Shown here piece after piece: positions 16,271 to 25,636 of a DNA stretch of 64,000 nucleotides; the stretch's first letter is position 1, and every line of letters starts with the position of its first letter. The notes below the pieces were generated by a model. It was given only the letters and a program-made list of their open reading frames with translations, was not told the origin of the DNA and ran no database searches. The position numbers and the translations under genes are program-made. The stretch is from NCBI GenBank assembly GCA_000517565.1, contig CP007051.1, positions 434,001-498,000 on the forward strand. The letters run 5' to 3'. This stretch comes from Desulfurella acetivorans A63. GTDB lineage: Bacteria; Campylobacterota_A; Desulfurellia; Desulfurellales; Desulfurellaceae.

Positions 16271-18500
16271 CTCTTTGTTCATATTTTTTGTTTTGATAAA
16301 TTTTGCATACGCACAAAATATCGTTGAAATTAATGTAGAAGGCAATGTAAGAATAGATAAACCTACAATTCTAAGTGTCGTTAAAGAAAAAACCAATACA
16401 CCACTAAATTTAGAAGCTGTTAATGAAGACATTAAAAATATATACAATTTAGGTTTTTTTGAAACAGTTTCAGCTAAGATAAAAAATGTTGCCGGTGGAG
16501 TTATTTTAACATTTGATGTAAAAGAAAAATCAGCAATAAGATTTGTAAAATTTGAAGGCAATAAAATGTTTAAGGATGAAGAATTATACAAAGTTTGTAA
16601 AGTTAAAGAGTATCAAATTCTTAGCAAAAAAAATTTGCAAGAAAGTGTTGCGGCAATTATTGGTTTTTATGCATCTAAAGGCATATATTTGACAAATGTT
16701 TCATACAAGTTAGAACCTGTGGTAGGCAATCGCGTAGATGTCGTTTTCCAAATAAGAGAAGGAAAGAAAACATTTATACACAAAATTAATATTATTGGCA
16801 ATCACCATATTAAAACAAGTGAAATTTTTGATGTAATGAAAAATCATGAAAAATATGGTCCTTATATACTAACGTTTTTACCTTGGTTTTATACTGGTAA
16901 ATTGTATCCTCAAGATATTGATGCTGATATACAAGCAATTAGAGATCTTTACCTTTCAAAAGGTTACGCTGATGTTAAAGTAAATGGGCCAACTATAAAC
17001 ATAGAGCCTGATACAGGATATATTGATATAGATATTTCTATTGATGAAGGTTCAAAATATACACTAAAAAATCTTAAATTTGAACATATTGAGCCATTTA
17101 CTTTAAAAGAATTAGAAAACATAGTGAAATTGAAAGTAAATAAAACATTTAATGGTGTGCAATTGAGAAAAGATATTGAAAATTTAACAACTGCTTATGC
17201 AGACAAAGGGTATGCGTTTTGTGATATTAACCCAATAGTGACTCTAGATAGACAAAACCATACGGTTGATGTTACATTTGATATTAACAAAGGCAATAAG
17301 GTTTATATTCACAGGATTGAAATAACAGGCAATGATAAAACATGGGACAATGTAATAAGAAGAGAAATTAGGCTTGATCAGGGTAGCTTATATTCAGAAT
17401 CAAAAATAAAAGAATCAAGACAAAAGATTTACAATACAGATTATTTTGATGATGTTAAAATTAGTACAGAAAAAATTCCCGGCAAAGATGAAGTGAATAT
17501 GAAAGTTAATGTAAAAGAAAAAATGACAGGTATGCTATCTTTAGGTGTTGGCTATAGTTCGTACTACAAAGTAGGTGTTATGGGTTCTGTTACGCAAAGA
17601 AACTTATTTGGTTCTGGTATATATGGTAAGCTTTATGCAAATCTTTCTGCCAACAGCCATTTGTTTGATGTAAGTTTTGTAAATCCATGGGTTGATAATA
17701 GGCCAATATCTGTAGGCTTAGATTTGTATAATATGATGTATTATGGCTGGGATTATGATCAGAAAACATATGGTTTTAAATTTACTGTTGCCAAAAGATT
17801 TTATGATGATCAATTAAGTGTTGGCGCTTCTTATTCATTATCTCAAAATAAAATCAATATAACAGCAGGTACACCAAGTTATTACTTATTGCAAGAAGAA
17901 GGCACAACTACAGAAAGTACCATTACACCATTTATAAAGTGGGATTCTCTTGATAATAACATATTTCCTACTAGAGGCACACTGTTTTCCTCAAGTTTAG
18001 GATTGACTGGTTTTGGAGGAAACACTAGATATATAAAATGGGACAATACTGTAGAATACTTTCATCCAATTTTTTGGAGTATGATTGGACACCTAAAAGG
18101 TAGTGTAGGTTTTGCAAAAGGCATAGGTGGGAAAGGAGTTCCTTTGCAGGATAGATATTTCTTGGGTGGCATAGATAGTCTTAGGGGATTTGATTATGGC
18201 ACTGTAAGCCCAACTGATAAGTATGGAAACTATATAGGTGGCACAAGGGATGCTTATGCTCAAGCAGAAACTATTTTCCCGTTAGTTGAGGCTTTAAAGT
18301 TGTACGGTGAAGCTTTCTTTGATATAGGTAATTCATGGTTATATTCGTATGATTTTGGTAACCTAAAAAAAGATGTGGGCGTCGGTATTAAATGGATATC
18401 GCCACTTGGGCCAATTAGAGTTGAAGTAGGTAAGAATTTAGCGCCTAAAAATGGAGAAAAATCTTATGTGTTCCAATTTTCCATGGGAGCTTTATTTTGA
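16254..18500 (+). CDS. bamA: Outer membrane protein assembly factor BamA
   Basis: Essential Omp85 insertase of the outer membrane, 748 aa. It begins with a signal peptide (IIFSSLFIFFVLINFAYAQ), followed by five POTRA domains; visible starts include VEINVEGNVRIDKPTILSVV, IRFVKFEGNKMF, KINIIGNHHIKTSEI and IHRIEITGNDKTWDNVIRRE. The C-terminal 16-strand barrel starts around MLSLGVGYSSY and contains the conserved strand-16/loop-6 blocks RYFLGGIDSLRGFDYG (with the VRGF-like RGF) and GPIRVEVGKNLAP, ending in a terminal phenylalanine (FSMGALF). The gene starts inside lolD, 17 bases before its stop, and precedes skp, the classical bamA-skp-lpxD order. Confidence 0.97.
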   Translation: MKIIFSSLFIFFVLINFAYAQNIVEINVEGNVRIDKPTILSVVKEKTNTPLNLEAVNEDIKNIYNLGFFETVSAKIKNVAGGVILTFDVKEKSAIRFVKFEGNKMFKDEELYKVCKVKEYQILSKKNLQESVAAIIGFYASKGIYLTNVSYKLEPVVGNRVDVVFQIREGKKTFIHKINIIGNHHIKTSEIFDVMKNHEKYGPYILTFLPWFYTGKLYPQDIDADIQAIRDLYLSKGYADVKVNGPTINIEPDTGYIDIDISIDEGSKYTLKNLKFEHIEPFTLKELENIVKLKVNKTFNGVQLRKDIENLTTAYADKGYAFCDINPIVTLDRQNHTVDVTFDINKGNKVYIHRIEITGNDKTWDNVIRREIRLDQGSLYSESKIKESRQKIYNTDYFDDVKISTEKIPGKDEVNMKVNVKEKMTGMLSLGVGYSSYYKVGVMGSVTQRNLFGSGIYGKLYANLSANSHLFDVSFVNPWVDNRPISVGLDLYNMMYYGWDYDQKTYGFKFTVAKRFYDDQLSVGASYSLSQNKINITAGTPSYYLLQEEGTTTESTITPFIKWDSLDNNIFPTRGTLFSSSLGLTGFGGNTRYIKWDNTVEYFHPIFWSMIGHLKGSVGFAKGIGGKGVPLQDRYFLGGIDSLRGFDYGTVSPTDKYGNYIGGTRDAYAQAETIFPLVEALKLYGEAFFDIGNSWLYSYDFGNLKKDVGVGIKWISPLGPIRVEVGKNLAPKNGEKSYVFQFSMGALF

Positions 18501-18528
18501 AAATAATTTGAGGAGGGTTTGAAGATTT

Positions 18529-19047
18529 ATGAAAAAATACATTTTAGGGTTGGTAGTCTTTTTTTCGGTACTGACTTTTAGCGCAAATGCATTTGCACTA
18601 AAAGTAGCTGTCGTAGATTTAAATAAAGCATTGCAGGATTGCCAAGCAGGTATTGATGCAAAATCCATGCTTCAAAAGATTATTCAAGCAAAAAAGACTG
18701 TGATAGATAACAAACAACAAGAATTAAATGCTTTGGCACAAAAAATTCAAAATCCATCAACACCTAAAAAAGAAAAACAACAATTAGAAGTTGAATATCA
18801 AACAAAAGCAAGAGATTTGGAAAGATATAAAGCTGATGCTACAGATGATGTTGTATCAAAAGAAAGAGAATATACACAAAATATCATAAATGGGCTTGTT
18901 GAAACAGTCAAAAATATAAGTCAAAAAGAAGGTATAGATCTTGTGTTTGAAGTTCACCAAGGTTTAGTTTACTGGAATGATGCTTTGGATATTACGCCAC
19001 AAGTTATCAAAGAATACAACAAAATATACGAGCAAAGCAAAAAATGA
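18529..19047 (+). CDS. skp: Periplasmic chaperone Skp/OmpH family
   Basis: Trimeric periplasmic chaperone carrying unfolded outer-membrane proteins to BamA, 172 aa. It has a cleavable signal peptide ([19 protein letters not shown]), a first strand [15 protein letters not shown], then long charged coiled-coil helices (residues ~40-120) that form the tentacles, and the closing strand [20 protein letters not shown], typical of the family. Its AGGAGGG Shine-Dalgarno lies after a 28-base gap from bamA, and its stop overlaps the lpxD start by 4 bases. Confidence 0.93.
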   Translation: MKKYILGLVVFFSVLTFSANAFALKVAVVDLNKALQDCQAGIDAKSMLQKIIQAKKTVIDNKQQELNALAQKIQNPSTPKKEKQQLEVEYQTKARDLERYKADATDDVVSKEREYTQNIINGLVETVKNISQKEGIDLVFEVHQGLVYWNDALDITPQVIKEYNKIYEQSKK

Positions 19048-20072
19048 TCAGTGCTTTAGAACTATCCCAGATTATAAATGGCACTTATATTGGGGAAAAG
19101 GATATTAAGATAGATGGTGTAGCTAGCTTAATGCGTGCAGATGAATATAAAGTTAGTTTTTTATCAAATAAAAAATATACAAAATACATATCTAGTACTA
19201 AAGCAGGTTGCATAATAGTTGATGAGTTATTTGATATCTCTTTATATAAAGATAAAAATTTTATTGTATGTAAAAATGCTTATTTAGGTTTTGCACTTGC
19301 CTTAACGTATTTTTACAAAACTAAGTTAGAGGGTAATTTTAAGAGTCCAAAGGCTACTATTGATGATTCTGCAATTGTAAGCGAAAACGCTTATATTGGA
19401 GATTTTTCATATATTGCAAAAAATGCAAAAATTGGCAATAGCTATATTATGCCTATGGTTTATGTAGGTGAAAATTCAATAATTGGCGATAATTGTATTA
19501 TTTATCCAAATGTTACAATTCGAGAAAATGTTGAAATTGGAAATAATGTGATAATTCATTCTGGAAGCGTTATAGGAAGTGATGGTTTTGGTTATGTTAA
19601 AGATAATGGAAGACATTATAAAATTCCACAAATAGGTAAAGTTATAATAGAAGATGATGTTGAGATAGGCTCAAATGTATCTATAGACAGAGCTACGCTT
19701 GATGAAACAATAATTAGAAAAGGTTCAAAGATAGATAATTTAGTCCAAATTGCACATAATGTTGAGATAGGTGAGAATTCTATTTTAGTGTCTCAATGTG
19801 GCATTTCAGGTTCTACAAAAATTGGCAATAATGTAATACTGGCAGGACAGGTTGGAATTGCAGGTCATTTAACTATAGCTGATAATACTATTGTTACAGC
19901 AAAATCTGGCGTTGGTACCAATATTAAAAAAAGTGGTATATACAGTGGTATACCTGTATATGAACATTCAAAATGGTTAAAATCAAGTGCAATAATACCA
20001 AGGTTGCCAGACATATACAGAAAAATACAGGAATTAGAAAATAGACTCAAGGAGCTTGAAAAAAATGATTGA
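19044..20072 (+). CDS. lpxD: UDP-3-O-(3-hydroxyacyl)glucosamine N-acyltransferase
   Basis: Third enzyme of lipid A synthesis: it transfers a 3-hydroxyacyl chain from ACP to the 2-amino group of UDP-3-O-acylglucosamine. The 342-residue protein has the N-terminal uridine-binding domain (first ~100 residues), then a left-handed beta helix built of hexapeptide repeats ([13 protein letters not shown] and many more). The catalytic histidine lies in [15 protein letters not shown] near residue 236. The C-terminal coiled helix ([17 protein letters not shown]) is usual for trimerisation. It overlaps skp by 4 bases and fabZ by 8. Confidence 0.97.
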   Translation: MISALELSQIINGTYIGEKDIKIDGVASLMRADEYKVSFLSNKKYTKYISSTKAGCIIVDELFDISLYKDKNFIVCKNAYLGFALALTYFYKTKLEGNFKSPKATIDDSAIVSENAYIGDFSYIAKNAKIGNSYIMPMVYVGENSIIGDNCIIYPNVTIRENVEIGNNVIIHSGSVIGSDGFGYVKDNGRHYKIPQIGKVIIEDDVEIGSNVSIDRATLDETIIRKGSKIDNLVQIAHNVEIGENSILVSQCGISGSTKIGNNVILAGQVGIAGHLTIADNTIVTAKSGVGTNIKKSGIYSGIPVYEHSKWLKSSAIIPRLPDIYRKIQELENRLKELEKND

Positions 20073-20496
20073 TATTGAAAAGATTAAAGAAATATTACCA
20101 CATAGGTATCCCTTTCTATTTGTAGATAAAGTAATAAACTATGAAAAATTTAAATTTATAGAAGCTATTAAAAATGTAACGTATAACGAAGCATATTTTC
20201 AAGGACATTTTCCTAAAAAACATATTATGCCTGGTGTTGTAATTGTAGAAGCAATGGCTCAAGCTGGTGGGATACTGGCCTTTTTATCTTTAGAAGAAGA
20301 AGATAATGCAAATAGAGTTGTATATTTTATGAGTATAGAAAATGCTAGATTTAGAAAAGCTGTTGTGCCCGGGGATACGTTAAAAATTAGAGTTGAGATT
20401 ATAAAGCATAAAATGAAGGTTTGGAAAATGTCTGGTAAGTGTTTTGTTGATGATGTCCTTGTGGCTGAGGCAACAATGAGTGCAAAACTGGATTAA
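20065..20496 (+). CDS. fabZ: 3-hydroxyacyl-ACP dehydratase FabZ
   Basis: Hot-dog-fold dehydratase of fatty-acid elongation, 143 aa. Key blocks are [14 protein letters not shown] near the N-terminus, the catalytic histidine and proline in [20 protein letters not shown] (His ~49, Glu ~63), and a closing sheet ending [11 protein letters not shown] chose ATG 20065 rather than the TTG at 20056 because the AGGAG at 20050-20054 is 10 bases before it but only 1 base before the TTG. It shares the lpx operon, as is common, since FabZ and LpxA/LpxD compete for 3-hydroxyacyl-ACP. Confidence 0.97.
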   Translation: MIDIEKIKEILPHRYPFLFVDKVINYEKFKFIEAIKNVTYNEAYFQGHFPKKHIMPGVVIVEAMAQAGGILAFLSLEEEDNANRVVYFMSIENARFRKAVVPGDTLKIRVEIIKHKMKVWKMSGKCFVDDVLVAEATMSAKLD

Positions 20497-20505
20497 GGAG
20501 TTAGC

Positions 20506-21282
20506 ATGGTAAATATCCATAAAACGGCAATTATTGGAGATAATGTTAAATTAGGTGAAAATGTGACGATAGGTCCTTATTCTATTATAAAATCTAATGT
20601 AAAAATTGGAGATAATTGTGATATACAAAGTCATGTGGTAATTGATGAATTTACAACTATTGGTAATAATTGCAAAGTGTTTCATTCAGCTGTACTTGGT
20701 ACAATTCCTCAAGATTTGAAATTTTCTGGTGAGTTTAGCGAACTTATTATAGGGGACAACAATACAATAAGAGAATTTGCTATGATAAATAGAGGTACAA
20801 AAGGTGGTATAGGTAAAACCCAAATAGGTAATAATAATTTAATAATGGCTTATGTGCATGTAGCCCACGATTGTATTATTGGAAATAATTGTATAATTGC
20901 AAATATGGTTCAATTTGCTGGCCATGTAGTAGTAGAAGATAGCGCTGTAATTGGTGGTATGAGTGCTGTTCATCAATTTGTGAGAATTGGTAGTTTGTCT
21001 ATGGTAGGCGGTATGAGTGGAGTATCACTGGATGTTCCGCCTTTTACATTGGCTGTAGGCAACAGAGCAAAGTTGAACGGACTTAATTTGGTAGGTTTAA
21101 AAAGGAATGGATTTAGCCTATCAGAAATCGAGAAACTAAAAGAAGCATATAGGGTTATATTTAGGTCAAACCTAAAATTTGATGAAGCTTATGAAAAACT
21201 CAAAGAAAGCTCATCTAAACATGTAATTGATATGATTGAATTTTTAAGGAAATCAGAGCGCGGTTTTTGCAGAGAACGATGA
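20506..21282 (+). CDS. lpxA: Acyl-ACP-UDP-N-acetylglucosamine O-acyltransferase
   Basis: First enzyme of lipid A synthesis, a cytoplasmic trimer; 258 aa. Hexapeptide repeats begin at once (IHKTAIIGDNVKLGENVTIG). The catalytic histidine sits in MAYVHVAHDCIIGNNCI near residue 123. GGMSAVHQFVRIGSLSMVGG and DVPPFTLAVGNRAKLNGLN are diagnostic LpxA blocks, with NGLNLVGLKRNGFS leading to the C-terminal helices. The stop overlaps lpxB in an ATGA junction. A 9-base gap follows fabZ, with AAGGAG ahead of the start. Confidence 0.97.
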   Translation: MVNIHKTAIIGDNVKLGENVTIGPYSIIKSNVKIGDNCDIQSHVVIDEFTTIGNNCKVFHSAVLGTIPQDLKFSGEFSELIIGDNNTIREFAMINRGTKGGIGKTQIGNNNLIMAYVHVAHDCIIGNNCIIANMVQFAGHVVVEDSAVIGGMSAVHQFVRIGSLSMVGGMSGVSLDVPPFTLAVGNRAKLNGLNLVGLKRNGFSLSEIEKLKEAYRVIFRSNLKFDEAYEKLKESSSKHVIDMIEFLRKSERGFCRER

Positions 21283-22394
21283 AATTTTTTTTATCCGTAG
21301 GAGAAAGATCTGCAGAAAAATACGCATTTTTGTTGGCTCAAGAGCTTAAAAAAGCCGATAGTTCAATTGAAGTTTTATCATTTGGTTCAGATTTGCTGGC
21401 GACTCAATCTCAAAAGATAGCTGATTACAAAGATATAAGTGTAATTGGTTTTAAAGAAGCTCTTTCTGTTGTGCCAAAAGCAGTTGAAATTTTAAATGTT
21501 GTAAAAAAAGCAATTATTAAAAACAATATAGATGCTTTAGTTTTAATGGATTTTCCAGATTTTAATATGCAACTTGCAAAATTTGCTAAGAAAAATAATA
21601 TTAAGGTTATCTACTACATTACACCCCAGCTGTGGGCATGGAGAAAAGCTCGTATAAAGCCATTATTTAAATATGTAGACCTGATTATACCAATACTACC
21701 GTTTGAACGTACATTTTTTAACACTCAATCTGTTAAGCATAATTTTGATTTTAAAAAGGTAGCTTATTTTGGGCATCCCCTTGTAGACATACTTCACGAT
21801 TATTTAGAAAAACGTCAGGATAAAGAAAAAATTATTCTTATTTTGCCAGGCTCAAGAATGTCAGAATTGCATTTTCATACTAAAAATTTTTTTGAAGCTG
21901 CTTATTTACTAAAAAAAGAATTTAGTGACTATAAATTTGTTGTGGCAACGCAAGAGCGTTTTTTAAAATATTTTGAACAATTCAAAAGTGAATTTCCATT
22001 TATTGAATTCAGTCTCGATACATACGATATGATGAAAAAAGCGTCGTTTGCAATTACAAAAAGCGGCACTGTTACTTTAGAGGCTGCTTTGTTTGGTTTG
22101 CCATGTGTTGTTGCGTATAAACTGTCAAATTTGAGCTATATTATAGGAAAAGCTTTAATTCGTGGAGTTGATTCAATTGCCTTGCCAAATATTATATATG
22201 GGAAAAAAATTATACCAGAGTTAATACAATTTGACGCAACACCTAAAAAAATTTATGAGTACTCAAAATTAATCCTTCAAAGCAACAATTACCAGCGACA
22301 AATGAAACATGATTTTAAGCAAATAAGCTATGCTTTGGGAAATTATCCTGTAACACCAAAAATAGCAAAAACCATATTAGATTATTTAGCATGA
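21279..22394 (+). CDS. lpxB: Lipid-A-disaccharide synthase
   Basis: GT19 glycosyltransferase condensing UDP-2,3-diacylglucosamine with lipid X, 371 aa. Family blocks: VIGFKEALSVVPK, LMDFPDFNMQLAKFAKK, VIYYITPQLWAWRKARIKPL, AYFGHPLVDIL, LPGSRMSELHFH and the nucleotide-binding TKSGTVTLEAALFGLPCVVAYK. Odd point: the usual N-terminal GEASGD loop reads SVGERSAEKYAF here, so that loop is altered. I start at the ATG overlapping the lpxA stop; a TTG 12 bases upstream is less likely. lpxI or lpxH, whose product makes lipid X, is not in this cluster although lpxI often sits between lpxA and lpxB. Confidence 0.95.
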   Translation: MKFFLSVGERSAEKYAFLLAQELKKADSSIEVLSFGSDLLATQSQKIADYKDISVIGFKEALSVVPKAVEILNVVKKAIIKNNIDALVLMDFPDFNMQLAKFAKKNNIKVIYYITPQLWAWRKARIKPLFKYVDLIIPILPFERTFFNTQSVKHNFDFKKVAYFGHPLVDILHDYLEKRQDKEKIILILPGSRMSELHFHTKNFFEAAYLLKKEFSDYKFVVATQERFLKYFEQFKSEFPFIEFSLDTYDMMKKASFAITKSGTVTLEAALFGLPCVVAYKLSNLSYIIGKALIRGVDSIALPNIIYGKKIIPELIQFDATPKKIYEYSKLILQSNNYQRQMKHDFKQISYALGNYPVTPKIAKTILDYLA

Positions 22395-22978
22395 AGGCAT
22401 TTGTTTTTTATATTTTTTTGAGATTTTACAGGTTATTTTTGCGAATAAATGTTGTTGAAGAATACCCAATAAAATCTATTAATTCACCTATAATTTATGC
22501 TTTTTGGCATGAGAGTATTTTATTTTTGCCTTTTGTTTATTTAGGCAATAATTTGAGTGTATTGATAAGTACTCACAAAGATGGCAGATTAGCAAGCGAT
22601 GTTATAAAGTATTTTAAAATGGGAACAATTGGCGGCTCAGTCAACAGAAATCCTAAAAAAGCATTTTTAGAGATGTTAAAACTAATTAAGAATCAAGCGT
22701 GCGATATAGGTATAACGCCAGATGGGCCAAGAGGTCCAAGAAGAAAGGCAAAACTTGGTGTATTAGAGCTTGCTTATTTTTCTGGACACCCTATTGTACC
22801 TATAGCTTTTGAGCCAAAAAGCGCCTGGAGGCTAAATAGCTGGGATAAGTTTGCCATACCAAAACCTTTTTCGAGTGTCACATTCATATACAAAAAACCC
22901 ATTTACGTTAAAACAAAAGAAGAGATAAAATCAAAGGTTGCAGAGCTTGAAAGCAAGCTAAACAATGAAGAATATTAA
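22391..22978 (+). CDS. DUF374 lysophospholipid-acyltransferase-like protein
   Basis: A 195-residue member of the LPLAT superfamily (DUF374 group). The acyltransferase motifs are visible: the histidine block YAFWHESILFLPF near residue 35, STHKDGRLASDVIKYF, the glycine-rich GTIGGSVNRNPKKAF, and ITPDGPRGPRRKAKLG near 115, followed by SGHPIVPIAFEP. A hydrophobic N-terminus probably associates with the inner membrane. Between lpxB and lpxK, it could add a secondary acyl chain to the Kdo-lipid A precursor in place of LpxL/LpxM, which are not seen nearby. That role is inferred. ATGA overlap with lpxB; 14-base overlap with lpxK. Confidence 0.85.
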   Translation: MKAFVFYIFLRFYRLFLRINVVEEYPIKSINSPIIYAFWHESILFLPFVYLGNNLSVLISTHKDGRLASDVIKYFKMGTIGGSVNRNPKKAFLEMLKLIKNQACDIGITPDGPRGPRRKAKLGVLELAYFSGHPIVPIAFEPKSAWRLNSWDKFAIPKPFSSVTFIYKKPIYVKTKEEIKSKVAELESKLNNEEY

Positions 22979-23897
22979 ATTTTTCCAAACGATTTTAGCG
23001 CCAATTTTATTTCCGGTTTCATTACTATATTTAGCTATAGTAAGCGTAAGGAATTTTTTATACGATATTGGTTTTTTTAAAACAGTAAAAGTTGATGATG
23101 TAAAAATTATAAGTATAGGCAATATTAAAGCAGGTGGCACAGGTAAAACGCCGCTTTGCATAGGAATTGCAAATTATTTGCTTTCTTTAGGATATGTAGT
23201 AGCTATTGTTACAAATGCTTACAAAGCAAAACACAAAAATGCTTTGATTGTTTCTGATGGCAAAAGCGTTTTTTACAAAACACCTTTTGTAAATGATGAA
23301 ACATACCTTATTGCTAAAAAAACTAAAGCAATTGTAGCAAGCGCAAAAGATAGATTGAGCGCTGTAGAATTATTAAAGAAATTTAAACCCAACTATGTAA
23401 TTTTAGACGATGGTCTACAGTATAGAAAAATTGCAAAAGATTTAGAGGTTTGTATAATAGATCAAGAAAAGTTTTATTTGCCTTTTGGGCTTTTGCGCGA
23501 TAGCAAAAAAAGCTTAAAAAGGTGTAGTAAACTTATATGTTTTGAAGGGGATTGCGAAATAAAAGCAAAAATAGTAAACAATGGTTTTTTTGATATTAAT
23601 GGGAGGGTCAACAAACCTGAAAGTGCTTTTGTATTTTGTTCTATTGGTAATCCTTTCAAATTTTTATCGAGCATTAAAGAGACTGGAATTTTTGTAAAAG
23701 GTTTTAAATGCTTTAGAGATCATTATAATTATACAAAAAAAGATATAGAAATACTTCGAACTTTAAAGTCAAAAACCAAATCCGAAGTTCTACTTACTAC
23801 ATACAAAGATTTTGTAAAAATTGAACAATCAGGGATAGTTTATGTTGATATTGAAATTTTGCTTGACTATAAAAAGCTATTAGAAGGTGTTGCGTGA
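22965..23897 (+). CDS. lpxK: Tetraacyldisaccharide 4'-kinase
   Basis: Membrane-associated kinase that phosphorylates the 4' position of the lipid A disaccharide, 310 aa. A hydrophobic N-terminal segment (LAPILFPVSLLYLAIVSV) is followed by the modified P-loop IGNIKAGGTGKTPLCIG near residue 45, and YVILDDGLQYRKIAKDLEVC, LPFGLLRDSKKSLKR and FRDHYNYTKKDIEIL, all standard LpxK blocks. It starts 14 bases before the end of the preceding acyltransferase gene and overlaps msbA by 4 bases. Confidence 0.96.
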   Translation: MKNIKFFQTILAPILFPVSLLYLAIVSVRNFLYDIGFFKTVKVDDVKIISIGNIKAGGTGKTPLCIGIANYLLSLGYVVAIVTNAYKAKHKNALIVSDGKSVFYKTPFVNDETYLIAKKTKAIVASAKDRLSAVELLKKFKPNYVILDDGLQYRKIAKDLEVCIIDQEKFYLPFGLLRDSKKSLKRCSKLICFEGDCEIKAKIVNNGFFDINGRVNKPESAFVFCSIGNPFKFLSSIKETGIFVKGFKCFRDHYNYTKKDIEILRTLKSKTKSEVLLTTYKDFVKIEQSGIVYVDIEILLDYKKLLEGVA

Positions 23898-25636
23898 AAC
23901 TTAATATAAACAAAGAATATTTAAAAAGACTATTATTGTATATAAAGCCATACTGGAAAAGGATTATTCTGTCTTTTATAGCTATGATTATTGTTGGTGC
24001 TTTAACTTCTCTTACTGCATACTTAATTAAACCTGTTTTAGACAAAATTTTTATAGCAAAAGATAAAAAGATGCTGATTTTGCTACCATTTGCCGTTATG
24101 GCAACTTATTTTTTTAAGGGTTTATTTACATACATTCAATCTTATCAGACAGCATATGTAGCTGAAAATATTTTGTTTAATATAAGAAACCAAATGTTTA
24201 AACACATTATAAGTTTACCTGTTGATTTTTTTGAAAAATACCATACATCAGAGCTACTATCTAGAGTATTAAATGATACCGAGCGTCTTCAAGATACAAT
24301 TGCAAGAGTGATGCCAGAGGCAATAAGAGAATTTTTTACAATAATATTTTTATTTATAGTTATCTATACAATAGACTTTAAACTTGCTTTAATTTCAACG
24401 ATTGTGTTTCCAATTGCACTTTACCCTATTATTAAATTTGGTAAGGATATGAAAAAACTTGGCAAAAAAAGACAGGTTTCAATAGCAGCTATTACTACAC
24501 TCATTCAAGAATCATTTTTTAATATACGCCTTATAAAAGGTTTTTTGACCGAAGAAAAAGAAACAGAAAAGTTTTTTAAAAAAAGTCAGGAATTTTTAAA
24601 TATTAATTTAAAAAGCTTTAGAATATCAGAAATTACAAGCCCATTAATGGAGTTTATAGGGTCTTTGGGTATTGCATTTTTGATTTGGTTTGGGGGTTTG
24701 CTTGTTTTTAGAGGTGCAATTAGTGTTGGTGGGTTTTTTTCATTTATGGCAGGCCTTTTTATGCTATATAGACCGTTTAAAACAATTGCCAAAGCAAGTA
24801 ACAGTATAAATTCTTCTATTGGTGCAATAGAGCGGGTGTTTTTCATTTTAGATACAAAATCTACGCAAGAAAACACTTCTAAAGGAATTATTTTTGAAGG
24901 TGTTAAAAACTCAATTGTATTTGATAATGTAAGTTTTTCATACGATGGTAAAAAATATGCTCTAAAAAATATTAATTTAGAAGTAAAAGCAAAAACGATC
25001 GTTGCATTTGTTGGTGAAAGTGGAGGGGGTAAAACAACCCTTATGGATTTGATACCGCGTTTTTATGATCCAACTGATGGGCGGATTTTAATAGATGGAA
25101 TAGATATAAAAGATTTTGATATTAAAAGTTTAAGAAAAAAAATTGCCAGTGTTTCACAAAATGTACTACTTTTTGCAGATACAGTTTTTAACAACATAGC
25201 TTATGGTTTAGAAAATCCAGATAAAGAAAAAGTAATTGAAGCTGCAAAACTAGCCTATGCACATGATTTTATAATGAAACTACCTAATGCTTACGATACA
25301 AATCTTGGTGAACAAGCTGTAATTTTGTCTGGAGGAGAAAGGCAAAGAATTGCAATTGCTCGAGCCATTATGAAAAACCCTGATATTTTAATTTTAGATG
25401 AAGCAACAAGTGCACTTGATGCAGAAGCTGAAAGTTATGTCCAAAAAGCTATTTCAAACTTGATTAAAAATAGAACGGTTTTTTTGGTAGCTCATAGATT
25501 GTCCACTGCACTTAGCGCATCAAAAATTGTAGTAATAAAGCAAGGCCAGATTGTAGGTATCGGTACACATAAAGAACTTTTAGAAAACAACAAATACTAT
25601 CAAAGACTTATAGAGCTTCAGTTTGAAAATGTTTAG
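23894..25636 (+). CDS. msbA: Lipid A export ABC transporter MsbA-like
   Basis: Half-size ABC exporter (580 aa) that flips core-lipid A across the inner membrane as a homodimer. Six transmembrane helices occupy roughly residues 15-310 (IILSFIAMIIVGALTSLTAYL is the first). The ATPase domain has Walker A VGESGGGKTTLMDLIPRFY near 375, signature LSGGERQRIAIARAI near 480, Walker B ILILDEATSALD, and H-loop VAHRLSTA. The P-loop has an extra glycine (SGGGKTT), common in MsbA-like exporters. Flanked by lpxK and waaA, so the assignment is well supported by context. Confidence 0.93.
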   Translation: MKLNINKEYLKRLLLYIKPYWKRIILSFIAMIIVGALTSLTAYLIKPVLDKIFIAKDKKMLILLPFAVMATYFFKGLFTYIQSYQTAYVAENILFNIRNQMFKHIISLPVDFFEKYHTSELLSRVLNDTERLQDTIARVMPEAIREFFTIIFLFIVIYTIDFKLALISTIVFPIALYPIIKFGKDMKKLGKKRQVSIAAITTLIQESFFNIRLIKGFLTEEKETEKFFKKSQEFLNINLKSFRISEITSPLMEFIGSLGIAFLIWFGGLLVFRGAISVGGFFSFMAGLFMLYRPFKTIAKASNSINSSIGAIERVFFILDTKSTQENTSKGIIFEGVKNSIVFDNVSFSYDGKKYALKNINLEVKAKTIVAFVGESGGGKTTLMDLIPRFYDPTDGRILIDGIDIKDFDIKSLRKKIASVSQNVLLFADTVFNNIAYGLENPDKEKVIEAAKLAYAHDFIMKLPNAYDTNLGEQAVILSGGERQRIAIARAIMKNPDILILDEATSALDAEAESYVQKAISNLIKNRTVFLVAHRLSTALSASKIVVIKQGQIVGIGTHKELLENNKYYQRLIELQFENV